In this document: piece by piece, positions 25,177-33,124 of the stretch | Numbering within the stretch: position 1 is the first letter of the stretch | Layout: every line of letters begins with the position of its first letter | Assembly (NCBI GenBank): GCA_012522765.1 | Contig: JAAYJW010000434.1 | Span: forward strand, 1-33,124 | Source: a candidate division WS1 bacterium | GTDB taxonomy: Bacteria > Armatimonadota > Zipacnadia > Zipacnadales > UBA5352 | Direction: 5' to 3' | Length of the DNA stretch: 33,124 nucleotides | Notes under the pieces: generated by a model | Database searches by the model: none | Told to the model about the DNA's origin: nothing | What the model saw: the letters and a program-made list of their open reading frames with translations, nothing else | Translations under genes and position numbers: made by a program

Positions 25177-27408
25177 CTACCGCGTCTCCCACTGCACCTG
25201 CGCGCCCCTGACGAGCGCTGTATCGTCCTCAAAGTGCGAGAGGATCAGCGTGTTGGCGTCCGGGTCAAACGGTGCCTCAGGCCGGTCGAAGTTGCCCTCG
25301 TAGCGAGCCACATCAGAGACGCGCAGTTCGTCAACGAAGAGGCCTGCGTAGGCGTCCGCGGGGATGAGCAGCTCCGGCGCGGCCCAGCCGGGTTCGGGCT
25401 GGATGTGCCGGTTGAAGCTGGTCTCAACGCGCACGCCGTCGATGTACAGCGCCACCTCAGTAGCGCCCTCATCGCGCGTGGAGGGGCGCCAGGTGGCGGC
25501 AAAATGCACCCATCGGTCCTGCGGCAGGACAAGGCCCGTCTGATGACCCGGCGCGCCTATGTAGAAGTAAGTGCCGACGCTGATGCGCCGGTACAGTTGC
25601 AGCGGGCCGCTGCGGATCAGTGAGCGGTTGTGCAGGTCATCGTGCTGGCGGGTGTCGCGCACCCACATCTCGATGGTGCCCTCGGTCTCGTTCATCAACG
25701 GCGTCCCATCGGGTGACTTGAGCGCGAGGCCCACCCCCGTCGGCAGCGACAGTGCCTGACCGCCCCCCAGCGGCGACTCTACGAGCGTCGGTCCATCGCC
25801 GGTGGGCAGCGGAACGGGCGGCATCTCCACGATATAGTCAGGTATGAACAGGGCACCTGCGCCTGCAGCGACGATGTTCGGCACACCCTCGAAGCGCAGG
25901 TAACTGGCGGTGGGGGCGAGGAACGAGATCGTCCATGCCTGATCTTCGGCAGGCTGCCCCGCGTCGAGTTCTATGCGCTCATAGTCCTGCCGGCAGTCAG
26001 AGGTCACCGACCACACGCGCTCCGCGACGTCCTCGCCGTCGGCGTTGCGCACCGTCACCCGGACGTCCGTGCGCATCGTAAGGCTCTTGACGCTCAGAGA
26101 GAACGGCCCGGTGCCCGCCGGGACGAGGAATGTCTCCGATGCAGCGGCCACCCAGGCGTCGCCGGTGCCATGCACGACCTTCGGCATGCTCGTCTCAAGC
26201 ACCGTCACCCGCACCGGCGCGATTTGGCTCGCGGGCACGATGCAGTAGGTGCCGGTTTGCCCATCGGCGGGGATTCGCAGATCCATCCGGCCCTCGGTGG
26301 CGCCGGTATCCGCCGCCAGAGCAGGAGTGGTGGTGACGCCTGTGAGCAGATCCACGCGGCTGATCTCCTGCGCATCGGGACCGAGCACCCTCAGCGCCGG
26401 CCGATCCTCAGCCGGCAGTCGCTCCACCCACTCCTGCCAGTTGCTGAACGGCGCCGCGCCGAGGCCGGGAATGCCACGATAAAGCTCGATCTTCAGCCGC
26501 ACGAACTGCTCCGCGTCCTCGGCCTCCTGCAGATAGATCGGCCCGGACCCTGTCGCCGTCGGCCCGGCTCCCTGCGGCATGTCGGGCACGTCTCGCATCA
26601 GGGCCGCGAAGGTCGGAAGCTGATTGCCCAGCGTCGACTCATACGCATGCTCGAAGGTCCACGCGATCGCACCGATCTCGTGATCTTCGCCAGTGGTGGG
26701 AACGCGCTCCACCGCCACCTTGAACTGCCACGCCGCGTAGGGGAGCAGGCTCTCCTCGCCGGTGAACCAGTAGGCGTGCGAGAGGCCCCAGAGCGTCGTG
26801 TGGCGGGTGTCGGCGAAGACGTCTGCATCCCGCCGCTGGCTGAGAACGCGCATGTCATTGACGAACAGGTCCCGCATACGCTCGTCGCCGGTAAGCTGGT
26901 AGTACTTGACCTTGCCCTCGTTCATGTAGACGTCATCGTAGCGCGTGGTGCCAAGCTTCTGCTGCGCGCCGTAGAGGATGTCGGCAAGTTGATGAGCACA
27001 GGAGAGATACTCCGGGTCCCATGACGCCTCGTAGGCTTCTATGAACATCCGCATTCCGCCACCGGTCTGGCGATGCACGTAGATGTTGTTGGCGCGCTCA
27101 TGCCTGCGTCCCGCCTGGTGGTCGGCGAACTCCCTGAAGACCTCCCACGCACGCGGATTGCCGTTGAGGTAGTAGTCGGCGAGCATGAAGCGCACATGGC
27201 AGTCCGGCCCCAGCGGGTAGATGTTCGCGCCGTAGTGGCAGACGCCGTCATTGCCGCCGTAGCGTCCGCCTTTGAACTTCGGGAAGCGGAAGTCGAGGCT
27301 CTCGTCACTGTCGAGATGGCAGATGTCAATGTCCATGATGTGCCGCGAGTTGACGCGGTGGAAGTCCCACGCGTCGCGCCGTCCCGAGCGCATGTAAAGC
27401 AGCGGAAC
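25177..27408 (-). CDS. C-terminal part of exo-rhamnogalacturonan-lyase-like (PcRGLX/YetA-like) + LamG protein, separated from its N-terminus by a frameshift
   Basis: From VPLLYMRSGRRDAWDFHRVNSRHIMDIDICHLD onward it parallels the intact paralogue at 29150..33046; C-terminal LamG-like domain. The ORF-track portion upstream of 27408 is out-of-frame noise. Confidence 0.75.
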   Translation of the reverse strand, partial: VPLLYMRSGRRDAWDFHRVNSRHIMDIDICHLDSDESLDFRFPKFKGGRYGGNDGVCHYGANIYPLGPDCHVRFMLADYYLNGNPRAWEVFREFADHQAGRRHERANNIYVHRQTGGGMRMFIEAYEASWDPEYLSCAHQLADILYGAQQKLGTTRYDDVYMNEGKVKYYQLTGDERMRDLFVNDMRVLSQRRDADVFADTRHTTLWGLSHAYWFTGEESLLPYAAWQFKVAVERVPTTGEDHEIGAIAWTFEHAYESTLGNQLPTFAALMRDVPDMPQGAGPTATGSGPIYLQEAEDAEQFVRLKIELYRGIPGLGAAPFSNWQEWVERLPAEDRPALRVLGPDAQEISRVDLLTGVTTTPALAADTGATEGRMDLRIPADGQTGTYCIVPASQIAPVRVTVLETSMPKVVHGTGDAWVAAASETFLVPAGTGPFSLSVKSLTMRTDVRVTVRNADGEDVAERVWSVTSDCRQDYERIELDAGQPAEDQAWTISFLAPTASYLRFEGVPNIVAAGAGALFIPDYIVEMPPVPLPTGDGPTLVESPLGGGQALSLPTGVGLALKSPDGTPLMNETEGTIEMWVRDTRQHDDLHNRSLIRSGPLQLYRRISVGTYFYIGAPGHQTGLVLPQDRWVHFAATWRPSTRDEGATEVALYIDGVRVETSFNRHIQPEPGWAAPELLIPADAYAGLFVDELRVSDVARYEGNFDRPEAPFDPDANTLILSHFEDDTALVRGAQVQWETR
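25652..25697. repeat. 46-bp direct repeat, copy 1 (within paralogous genes)
   Basis: Identical to 29622-29667: gtgtcgcgcacccacatctcgatggtgccctcggtctcgttcatca. Confidence 0.9.
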
Positions 27409-29051
27409 ACGTTCGGCCCGCCGTAGAACATCTGCGCCCAGTGCCGCCAGTGGACGTAGGTGATTGTCTCTGGATTGGTGGCGCTGCTGAGCCCGTAGTT
27501 CATGTCGCCGAAGTTGATCCAGCCGTAGTTCCCCAGCCGATCGCGCAGCCAGTACTTGCGGTGCATGATCGCATCCACCAGCGCCTCGACCTCCGGGAAC
27601 TGCTCCGGGTCCGCGGCAGCGACTCGGCCAAATGCCCACGTCTGGGCGGCGTACTCAGGATCTGCGCAGGCAAGCACAGGCGTATCGCAGGCCGTTGCTG
27701 CCGCCTGCGCGGCTGAGCGTGCCGCCGCATCCGTGCCGAAGAAGTCAAGCTGCAGGTTGTGCGTCTTTCCGATGCCGTAGCCGTTCGTCCACGCGTCGAG
27801 GCCGCCACGGTAGAAGTCCTGCCAGAAGACCCGATCGCCGGGGTACTCCGCGCCCATCACTGCTGAGGGCGTGAAGTCGAGCACCGGCGCGTCGTGCGCA
27901 GGCCACAGGTGCGCGACTATCGCACCCTCCGTGACCTCAAGCTCCATCGGGAACTGCTCGGCGAAGTCGCGGATCGAGACAAACGCGCCTGCCTCGTCTG
28001 CCGCGCGCGCGCCTGCCCAGCCGCCGGAGCGCGTGCCCTCAACTGGCGCGGTTGCGGCGGAGGTGACGATGCAGGTATCAAGCCCCGTCTGCACCACTCG
28101 TGCGGGAAGAGCGTTGGCCGCGAGATCCACCGACTCGCCCGAGGAGAGGGCGGCGTTCGCCACCCCGCCCTCAACCGGCACCGCGAGCCGAATGTCGCGG
28201 ATCTGATTGCTCGAGGTATCGAATGCCACTACCAGCGTGTGATCGTGGCGCACAGAGGCGCTGCCCGCTCTGAACCAGGTGTAGGTAATGAACTGGCAGT
28301 AGGGCTCACCGGCGGCTGAGGTGTACCATCCCTCGCGACGGATGACTGTCTCATTCGCACCCTGCCGGGTGATGCTGACGCTGAAGCCGTCCGCGGATGC
28401 CGGATATTCCGTCCCGTCGCCGCCGACTACCGTCGGCAGGTTCGCCGTAGCCGCCTCAGGCGTCACGATCTGCTCTCCGGCGACTGTCGCGGCATCGAGC
28501 AGCGTCGGGCGGGTCTTGCTGATGGTGGCCTGCAGCGGCCCGGTGTTGATCGTGATCGCATCGGGGGTCTCACTGACGGTCATGCCGTCGGCCTCAAATG
28601 CCTCAACTTCGGTGCCGTACTCGATGAAGTAGTCCTGCCCGCGTTCGAGCGTCGCGCTCACCAGCATCCAGCGCACCGACCCATCCTCGCGCCACCAGGT
28701 GGCGGTGGTGCGCAGGTCAGCGGGTACGGGCGTGCCGTCGGCGGTAATGAGCCGTGCGTTCTGAGGAGATGCCAGCGCGCCATCGGCGAAGGGCACTCCG
28801 AATGTGACCGGGCTGGCATCGAGGCCCGCAACACCCGGCCAATCGGTCCGCAGCGGAACACGAGCGCGCTCAGGTGTGACGACTTCGCGCGAGAATTCCG
28901 GCGCCCAGTGGAAGCCGGGATCGAGGGCCTCGACGTTCGGCGGATATGCCGCCCTCAGCCCTTCAATCGTCACCTCCTGCGCTGTCGCAGGCACCGTCAA
29001 CAGCGCGATCAATGCAGCCAGACATGCCGACGTTCTGAATGCGCGCAGCAT
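27039..29051 (-). CDS. N-terminal part of exo-rhamnogalacturonan-lyase-like (PcRGLX/YetA-like) protein; homology ends at the frameshift near 27409
   Basis: Start ATG 29051 with GGAGGT RBS, signal peptide LRAFRTSACLAALIALLTVPATAQ; homologous to the paralogue until FYGGPN (27411); the remaining residues to 27039 are out of frame. Confidence 0.75.
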   Translation of the reverse strand: MLRAFRTSACLAALIALLTVPATAQEVTIEGLRAAYPPNVEALDPGFHWAPEFSREVVTPERARVPLRTDWPGVAGLDASPVTFGVPFADGALASPQNARLITADGTPVPADLRTTATWWREDGSVRWMLVSATLERGQDYFIEYGTEVEAFEADGMTVSETPDAITINTGPLQATISKTRPTLLDAATVAGEQIVTPEAATANLPTVVGGDGTEYPASADGFSVSITRQGANETVIRREGWYTSAAGEPYCQFITYTWFRAGSASVRHDHTLVVAFDTSSNQIRDIRLAVPVEGGVANAALSSGESVDLAANALPARVVQTGLDTCIVTSAATAPVEGTRSGGWAGARAADEAGAFVSIRDFAEQFPMELEVTEGAIVAHLWPAHDAPVLDFTPSAVMGAEYPGDRVFWQDFYRGGLDAWTNGYGIGKTHNLQLDFFGTDAAARSAAQAAATACDTPVLACADPEYAAQTWAFGRVAAADPEQFPEVEALVDAIMHRKYWLRDRLGNYGWINFGDMNYGLSSATNPETITYVHWRHWAQMFYGGPNVFRCFTCARDGATRGTSTASTRGTSWTLTSAISTVTRASTSASRSSKADATAAMTASATTARTSTRWGRTAMCASCSPTTTSTAIRVRGRSSGSSPTTRRDAGMSAPTTSTCIARPVAECGCS

Positions 29052-29089
29052 TGGTATTACCTCCCGATCATTCGGACCACATGTGGCCA

Positions 29090-29116
29090 CCTCCCGCGAC
29101 CGTATGGCGCGGGAGG
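29090..29116 (-). terminator. Stem-loop between the two paralogues
   Basis: cctcccgcg (29090-29098) / cgcgggagg (29108-29116), perfect 9 bp with 9-nt loop; no clear U-tract. Confidence 0.45.
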
Positions 29117-29149
29117 CAGCCCACTACTGGCAAGCCGGATCTCTTACTG

Positions 29150-32100
29150 CTATCGCGTCTCCCACTGCACCTGTGTGCCCTTCACGAGGGCGGTGTCGTC
29201 GTCGAAGTGCGAGAGGATCAGCGTGTTGGCGTCGGGCTCAAACGGCGCCTCGGGGCGGTCGAAGTTGCCCTCATACCGCGCCACGTCGGAGACGCGCAGT
29301 TCGTCCACGTAGAGCCCCGCGTTGTCGCCGGGGATTAGAAGCTCCGTCCCTGCCCATCCCGCTTCGAAGCCGAGATGGCGGTTGTAGCTGGTCTCGACGC
29401 GCGTGCCGTCGAGGTAGAGCGCTACTTCAGTCTGGCCCGCGCTCACTGTCGATGGCCGCCACGTAGCCGCAAGATGCACCCAGCGGCCCTGCGGGAGGAC
29501 CATGCCGGTCTGATGGCCGGCACTGCCAACATACATGTAGGTGCCGATGCATATGCGGCGACGGATGCTCAGGTCGCCGGAACGCACAAGCGTCCTGTTG
29601 TGCAGGTCGCTGTGCTGGCGAGTGTCGCGCACCCACATCTCGATGGTGCCCTCGGTCTCGTTCATCAGCGGCGTGTCATCAGCGGTTGCGAAAGCCACAC
29701 CGACGCCAGATGGCAGCGCAAGCGCCTCTCCGCCACCGGTCAGCGGTGACGCGACCCGCGAGGGCGCACCGCCCTGCGGCTCCTCGATGGCAGGCATCTC
29801 CACGACCCGCTCAGGAACAAAGAGCGCATCGGGCGAGGAGGCCACGAAAGGTGGCACGCCCTCAAAGCGCAGAAGGGCCGGGGTCGGTGCCACGAACGTC
29901 AGCAGCCACGTCTCATCCTCCGCAGGAGCCCCCGCGTTCATCTCGATGCGTTCCCAGTCATGCCGGCACTCCGCCGAGACGTCCCAGTCGGCTTCCGCGA
30001 CGACATCGCCCTCGGTGTCGCGCACGGCCACACTGACGCCTTTGCGCAGCGTGAGGGCCTTGATGTCAATGCTGAAGTCCTCGGTGCCCGCGGGTACGCG
30101 GAAGTGGTGCATCACGCCGCTCACCCACGCATCGCCGGTGCCGTTCACGTGCGGCACGACGACATCCTCCGTCACCTGTAGCGTGATCGGCACGTTGTAG
30201 TTGGCGGGCGCCAGCACGTAGGTGCCCGTCTGCCCATCACGCGGGATCATGATTTGAACCACCGGGCGATTGCCGTCGGTATTGAGCCAAAGCGCATTGC
30301 CCTGCTCGGGCTCACCCACCAGGTCGAAGCGCGCGGCCTCAGTTCCGTCCGGCGCATACAGAACCAGCGTCGGACGATCCTCGACCGGCAGAGACTGGGC
30401 CCACTGCTGCCAGTTGCTGAACGGGGCGGCACCGAAGCCCGGCGGAGCGATGGCCAGCCGCACCTCGACCTTCAGGCTCAGGTCGCCATCTTCAGCCTCC
30501 TGGAAGTAGATTGGCCCGTTCCCGCTGGCGGGGGGGCCGATCGACAGCAGCGGCATGGCGTCCGCGTCCGGGAGATCGTCCGTCTCCGCCAGCAGCGCCG
30601 CCAGCGTAGGTAGCTGGTTGCCCAGAGTTGACTGATAGGCGTGCTCGAAGGTCCAGCCTACCGCGCCGATCTCATGTGCCTCACCCTCCACCGGGGTTCG
30701 GCTCGTCGCTACTCCGAATTGCCAGAGCGCGTAGGGCAGCATATCCCGGTCCCCGGTGAACCAGTAGCCGTGCGTCAGGCCCCAGATGGTCGTCGCCCTC
30801 GTGTCGGTGAAGACGTTCGCATCGCGGCGCGCGGAGAGCACCTTCATGTCGTTGACGAAGAGGTCGCGCATTCGCTCGTCGCCGGTCATCTGGTAGTACT
30901 TCACCTTGCCCTCGTTCATGTAGACGTCATCGTAGCGGGTGACGCCAAGCTCTTCCTGCGCCTTGTAGAGGATGTCGGCGAACTGGTGGGCGCAGGAGAG
31001 ATACTCCGGCTCCCATGTCGCCTCGTAGGCCTCCGCGAAGAGCCGAAGGCTCCCGCCGGTCATCCGGTGGCGGTAGATGAGGTTGTAGCTCTTGTCGCGC
31101 AGGCCCGCGTAGTGGGTGACGAACTCGTTGAAGACCTCCCACGTGCGCGGGGTGCCGTTGAGGTAGTAGTCCCAGAGCATGAAGCGCGTGTGGCAGTCGC
31201 AGCCGATAGTGTACATTTCAGCCGCATAGTGGCAGATGCCACCACTGCCGCCGTAGCGCCCGCCGGTCTCCTTCGGGTAGCGGAAGTTCTCGCCCGCCTC
31301 GTGATCGAGGTGCGCGATGTCAAAGTCGAGGATGTGCCGGGTGTTGACGCGATGGAAGTCCCACGACCTGCGGTCGCCTGAGCGCATGAACTGCAGCGGA
31401 TGGGTGTTCGGGCCGCCGTAGAACATCTGCGCCCAGTGGCGCCAGTGGCTGTAGTTGATCTCCTCAGGGTTCGTCGCGTTGGAGATGTTGTAGTTCACAT
31501 CGCCGAAGTTGATCCAGCCGTAGTTGCCCAGGCGGTCGCGCAGCCAGTACTTTCGGTGCGTGAAGGCATCCTGCAGCGCCTCGAGTTCGGGGAACTGCTC
31601 CGGATCGCGATGGCGCACACGCCCGAACGCCCACGTGTCGGTGGCGTATTCGGGGTCCGCGAACGCCAGCACCGGCTCATCGAATGCCCGCGCACTCGCT
31701 TCTGCAGCCGGGCGCTCCGCGGGCGCGGCGAAGAACGTGAACTGCAGGTTGTGCGTCTTGGCGCTGCCGTATGCCTGCGCCCACGAGTCGAGGCCGTCGC
31801 GGTAGAAGCTGCGGTAGTAGACCCGGTCGCCGGGGTACTCGTCGCCCATCAGGACCGAGGGCGTGTAATCGAGCACCGGGACGTCATGCGCAGGGTAGAG
31901 GTGCGCGATGAGCGCATCGCCGGTTACCTCAAGCTCCATCGGGTACTGCTCCCAGAAGTCGCGCAGGCTGACGAATGCGCCCACTGTGCCATTTGAGCCG
32001 CCGGCCCATCCTGCGGCGCGCTCACCCTCGGTGGTATTGCCGGCGCCATCGGTTACGACGCAGGCATCCACCGCTGTCTGTACGACACGCGCGGGAAGAG

Positions 32101-33046
32101 CGTTGGCCGCGAAATCGAGTGGCTGCGCATCTGCGTCCATGGCGAGAGTGCCGCTGGTGACGCCGCCACTGACCGGCAGCGCGAGGCGAACGTCGCGGAT
32201 CGTGTTCTCCATGCTGTCGAAGGCGACGACCAGCGTGTGGTCGTGGCGCACCGAAGCGCTGCCCGCGGAGAACCACGTGTAGGTGATGAACTGGCAGAAC
32301 GGTTCGCCGGCGGGGGAGAGGTACCAGCCCTCGCGCCGGATGACCGTCTCCATCCGGCCGTTGCGGAAGAAGCTCACCTGGAGGTTGTTCGGCGAGGCGG
32401 TATATGCAGCCCCGTTGCCATCAACCACCGTCGGCAGGTTGGCCGCTGCCAACTCCGGGGTGACGATTGCCTGACCATTGACCGTGACCGCGTCGAGCAC
32501 CGTCGGCGTGGTCTTGCTGATGGTCGCCTGCAGCGGGCCTGTATCCACTGAGATAGCATCCGCGGTCTCGTTCACCATCAGGCCATCGGCCGCGAAGGGC
32601 TCAACCGCCGTGCCATACTCGATGAAGTAGTCCTCGTCGCGTTCGAGCGTCGCGCTGACGAGCATCCACCGCACCGGGCCATCCTTGCGCCACCATGTTG
32701 CGGTGGTACTCAGATCTGCCGGGACCGGCGTACCGTCCGCCGTCACCAGACGCGCGTTCTCTGACGACGCCAGTGCGCCATCATGGAAGGGCACGCCGAA
32801 GGTGACGGCGCTCCGGTCCAGCCCGGCGACGTCCGGCCAGTCAGTTCGGAGGGCCACACGGGTGCGGTCGGGTGTGACGATCTCGCGGGAGAACTCCGGC
32901 GCCCAGTGGAAGCCGGGGTTCATCGCATCAACGTTCGGGGGGTACTTCGCCTGCAGTTCCTCAATTGTGACTGTCTGCGCAGCCGCAGACAACGCGAGCA
33001 ACCCGATGAGGGCCGCCATGAGTACGACCGTACCGACTGTACGCAT
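29150..33046 (-). CDS. Large secreted exo-rhamnogalacturonan-lyase-like (PcRGLX/YetA-like) protein with C-terminal LamG-like domain
   Basis: ~1298 aa; ATG 33046 with GGAGGT RBS; signal peptide; VTFGVPFHDGALASSENARLVTADGTPVPADL...GPVRWMLVSATL N-terminal RIFT-barrel-like block; helical toroid-like centre; LamG-like C-terminus. Confidence 0.75.
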   Translation of the reverse strand: MRTVGTVVLMAALIGLLALSAAAQTVTIEELQAKYPPNVDAMNPGFHWAPEFSREIVTPDRTRVALRTDWPDVAGLDRSAVTFGVPFHDGALASSENARLVTADGTPVPADLSTTATWWRKDGPVRWMLVSATLERDEDYFIEYGTAVEPFAADGLMVNETADAISVDTGPLQATISKTTPTVLDAVTVNGQAIVTPELAAANLPTVVDGNGAAYTASPNNLQVSFFRNGRMETVIRREGWYLSPAGEPFCQFITYTWFSAGSASVRHDHTLVVAFDSMENTIRDVRLALPVSGGVTSGTLAMDADAQPLDFAANALPARVVQTAVDACVVTDGAGNTTEGERAAGWAGGSNGTVGAFVSLRDFWEQYPMELEVTGDALIAHLYPAHDVPVLDYTPSVLMGDEYPGDRVYYRSFYRDGLDSWAQAYGSAKTHNLQFTFFAAPAERPAAEASARAFDEPVLAFADPEYATDTWAFGRVRHRDPEQFPELEALQDAFTHRKYWLRDRLGNYGWINFGDVNYNISNATNPEEINYSHWRHWAQMFYGGPNTHPLQFMRSGDRRSWDFHRVNTRHILDFDIAHLDHEAGENFRYPKETGGRYGGSGGICHYAAEMYTIGCDCHTRFMLWDYYLNGTPRTWEVFNEFVTHYAGLRDKSYNLIYRHRMTGGSLRLFAEAYEATWEPEYLSCAHQFADILYKAQEELGVTRYDDVYMNEGKVKYYQMTGDERMRDLFVNDMKVLSARRDANVFTDTRATTIWGLTHGYWFTGDRDMLPYALWQFGVATSRTPVEGEAHEIGAVGWTFEHAYQSTLGNQLPTLAALLAETDDLPDADAMPLLSIGPPASGNGPIYFQEAEDGDLSLKVEVRLAIAPPGFGAAPFSNWQQWAQSLPVEDRPTLVLYAPDGTEAARFDLVGEPEQGNALWLNTDGNRPVVQIMIPRDGQTGTYVLAPANYNVPITLQVTEDVVVPHVNGTGDAWVSGVMHHFRVPAGTEDFSIDIKALTLRKGVSVAVRDTEGDVVAEADWDVSAECRHDWERIEMNAGAPAEDETWLLTFVAPTPALLRFEGVPPFVASSPDALFVPERVVEMPAIEEPQGGAPSRVASPLTGGGEALALPSGVGVAFATADDTPLMNETEGTIEMWVRDTRQHSDLHNRTLVRSGDLSIRRRICIGTYMYVGSAGHQTGMVLPQGRWVHLAATWRPSTVSAGQTEVALYLDGTRVETSYNRHLGFEAGWAGTELLIPGDNAGLYVDELRVSDVARYEGNFDRPEAPFEPDANTLILSHFDDDTALVKGTQVQWETR
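29622..29667. repeat. 46-bp direct repeat, copy 2 (within paralogous genes)
   Basis: Identical to 25652-25697. Confidence 0.9.
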
Positions 33047-33124
33047 TGACACAACCTCCAGATCGATTTGTGGCGGACGTTGGCGCTCCAGACGATCGAC
33101 ATCTCAAGCGAACTCATTCCTGTG

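Noticed and set aside
23773-25623. 616-aa plus-strand ORF opposite the canonical sulfatase
   Set aside because: Overlaps the sulfatase and the LamG end of the next gene in antisense; composition typical of shadow frames.
1-33124. CRISPR array or mobile element
   Set aside because: No regularly spaced repeats, transposase or phage-type genes were seen; the only recombinase is XerC in its usual operon.

Overview
High-GC bacterial chromosomal window, probably a metagenomic contig. It has four parts. (1) Left edge, ~1-6.6 kb: a truncated ECF-transporter-S-like ORF running into a hexamer repeat, a sulfatase-fold enzyme with Thr at the formylglycine position, a hairpin-rich intergenic region, an SDR oxidoreductase, and a secreted LamG + GHL10-type glycosidase-like gene broken by one -1 frameshift. 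(2) 5.3-10.8 kb, minus strand: a tightly overlapping cassette of CoA-binding protein, GT2, two tandem GT39-like membrane glycosyltransferases and a Thr-type sulfatase-fold hydrolase. (3) 10.8-15.9 kb, plus strand: a small self-contained promoter / 39-aa zinc-ribbon ORF / terminator unit, then an 85-aa membrane protein, a divergent TrmFO homologue, xerC, hslV and hslU. (4) 15.9-33.1 kb, minus strand: a co-oriented ~17 kb catabolic-looking locus with two tandem ~1300-aa exo-rhamnogalacturonan-lyase-like secreted proteins (one frameshifted), a canonical CSPSR sulfatase, an MBL-rhodanese protein of persulfide-dioxygenase type, a PEBP-family protein, a heparinase II/III-like protein, a UroD-like protein, a secreted ConA-like protein and a TauE/SafE permease. 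The best candidates for something undescribed are the TrmFO homologue that appears to lack both conserved cysteines, the zinc-ribbon micro-unit, the GT/Thr-hydrolase cassette, and the coupling of polysaccharide lyases, a sulfatase and sulfur-handling genes. No tRNA, rRNA, CRISPR array or transposase was recognised. All calls come from reading motifs; no database search was possible.
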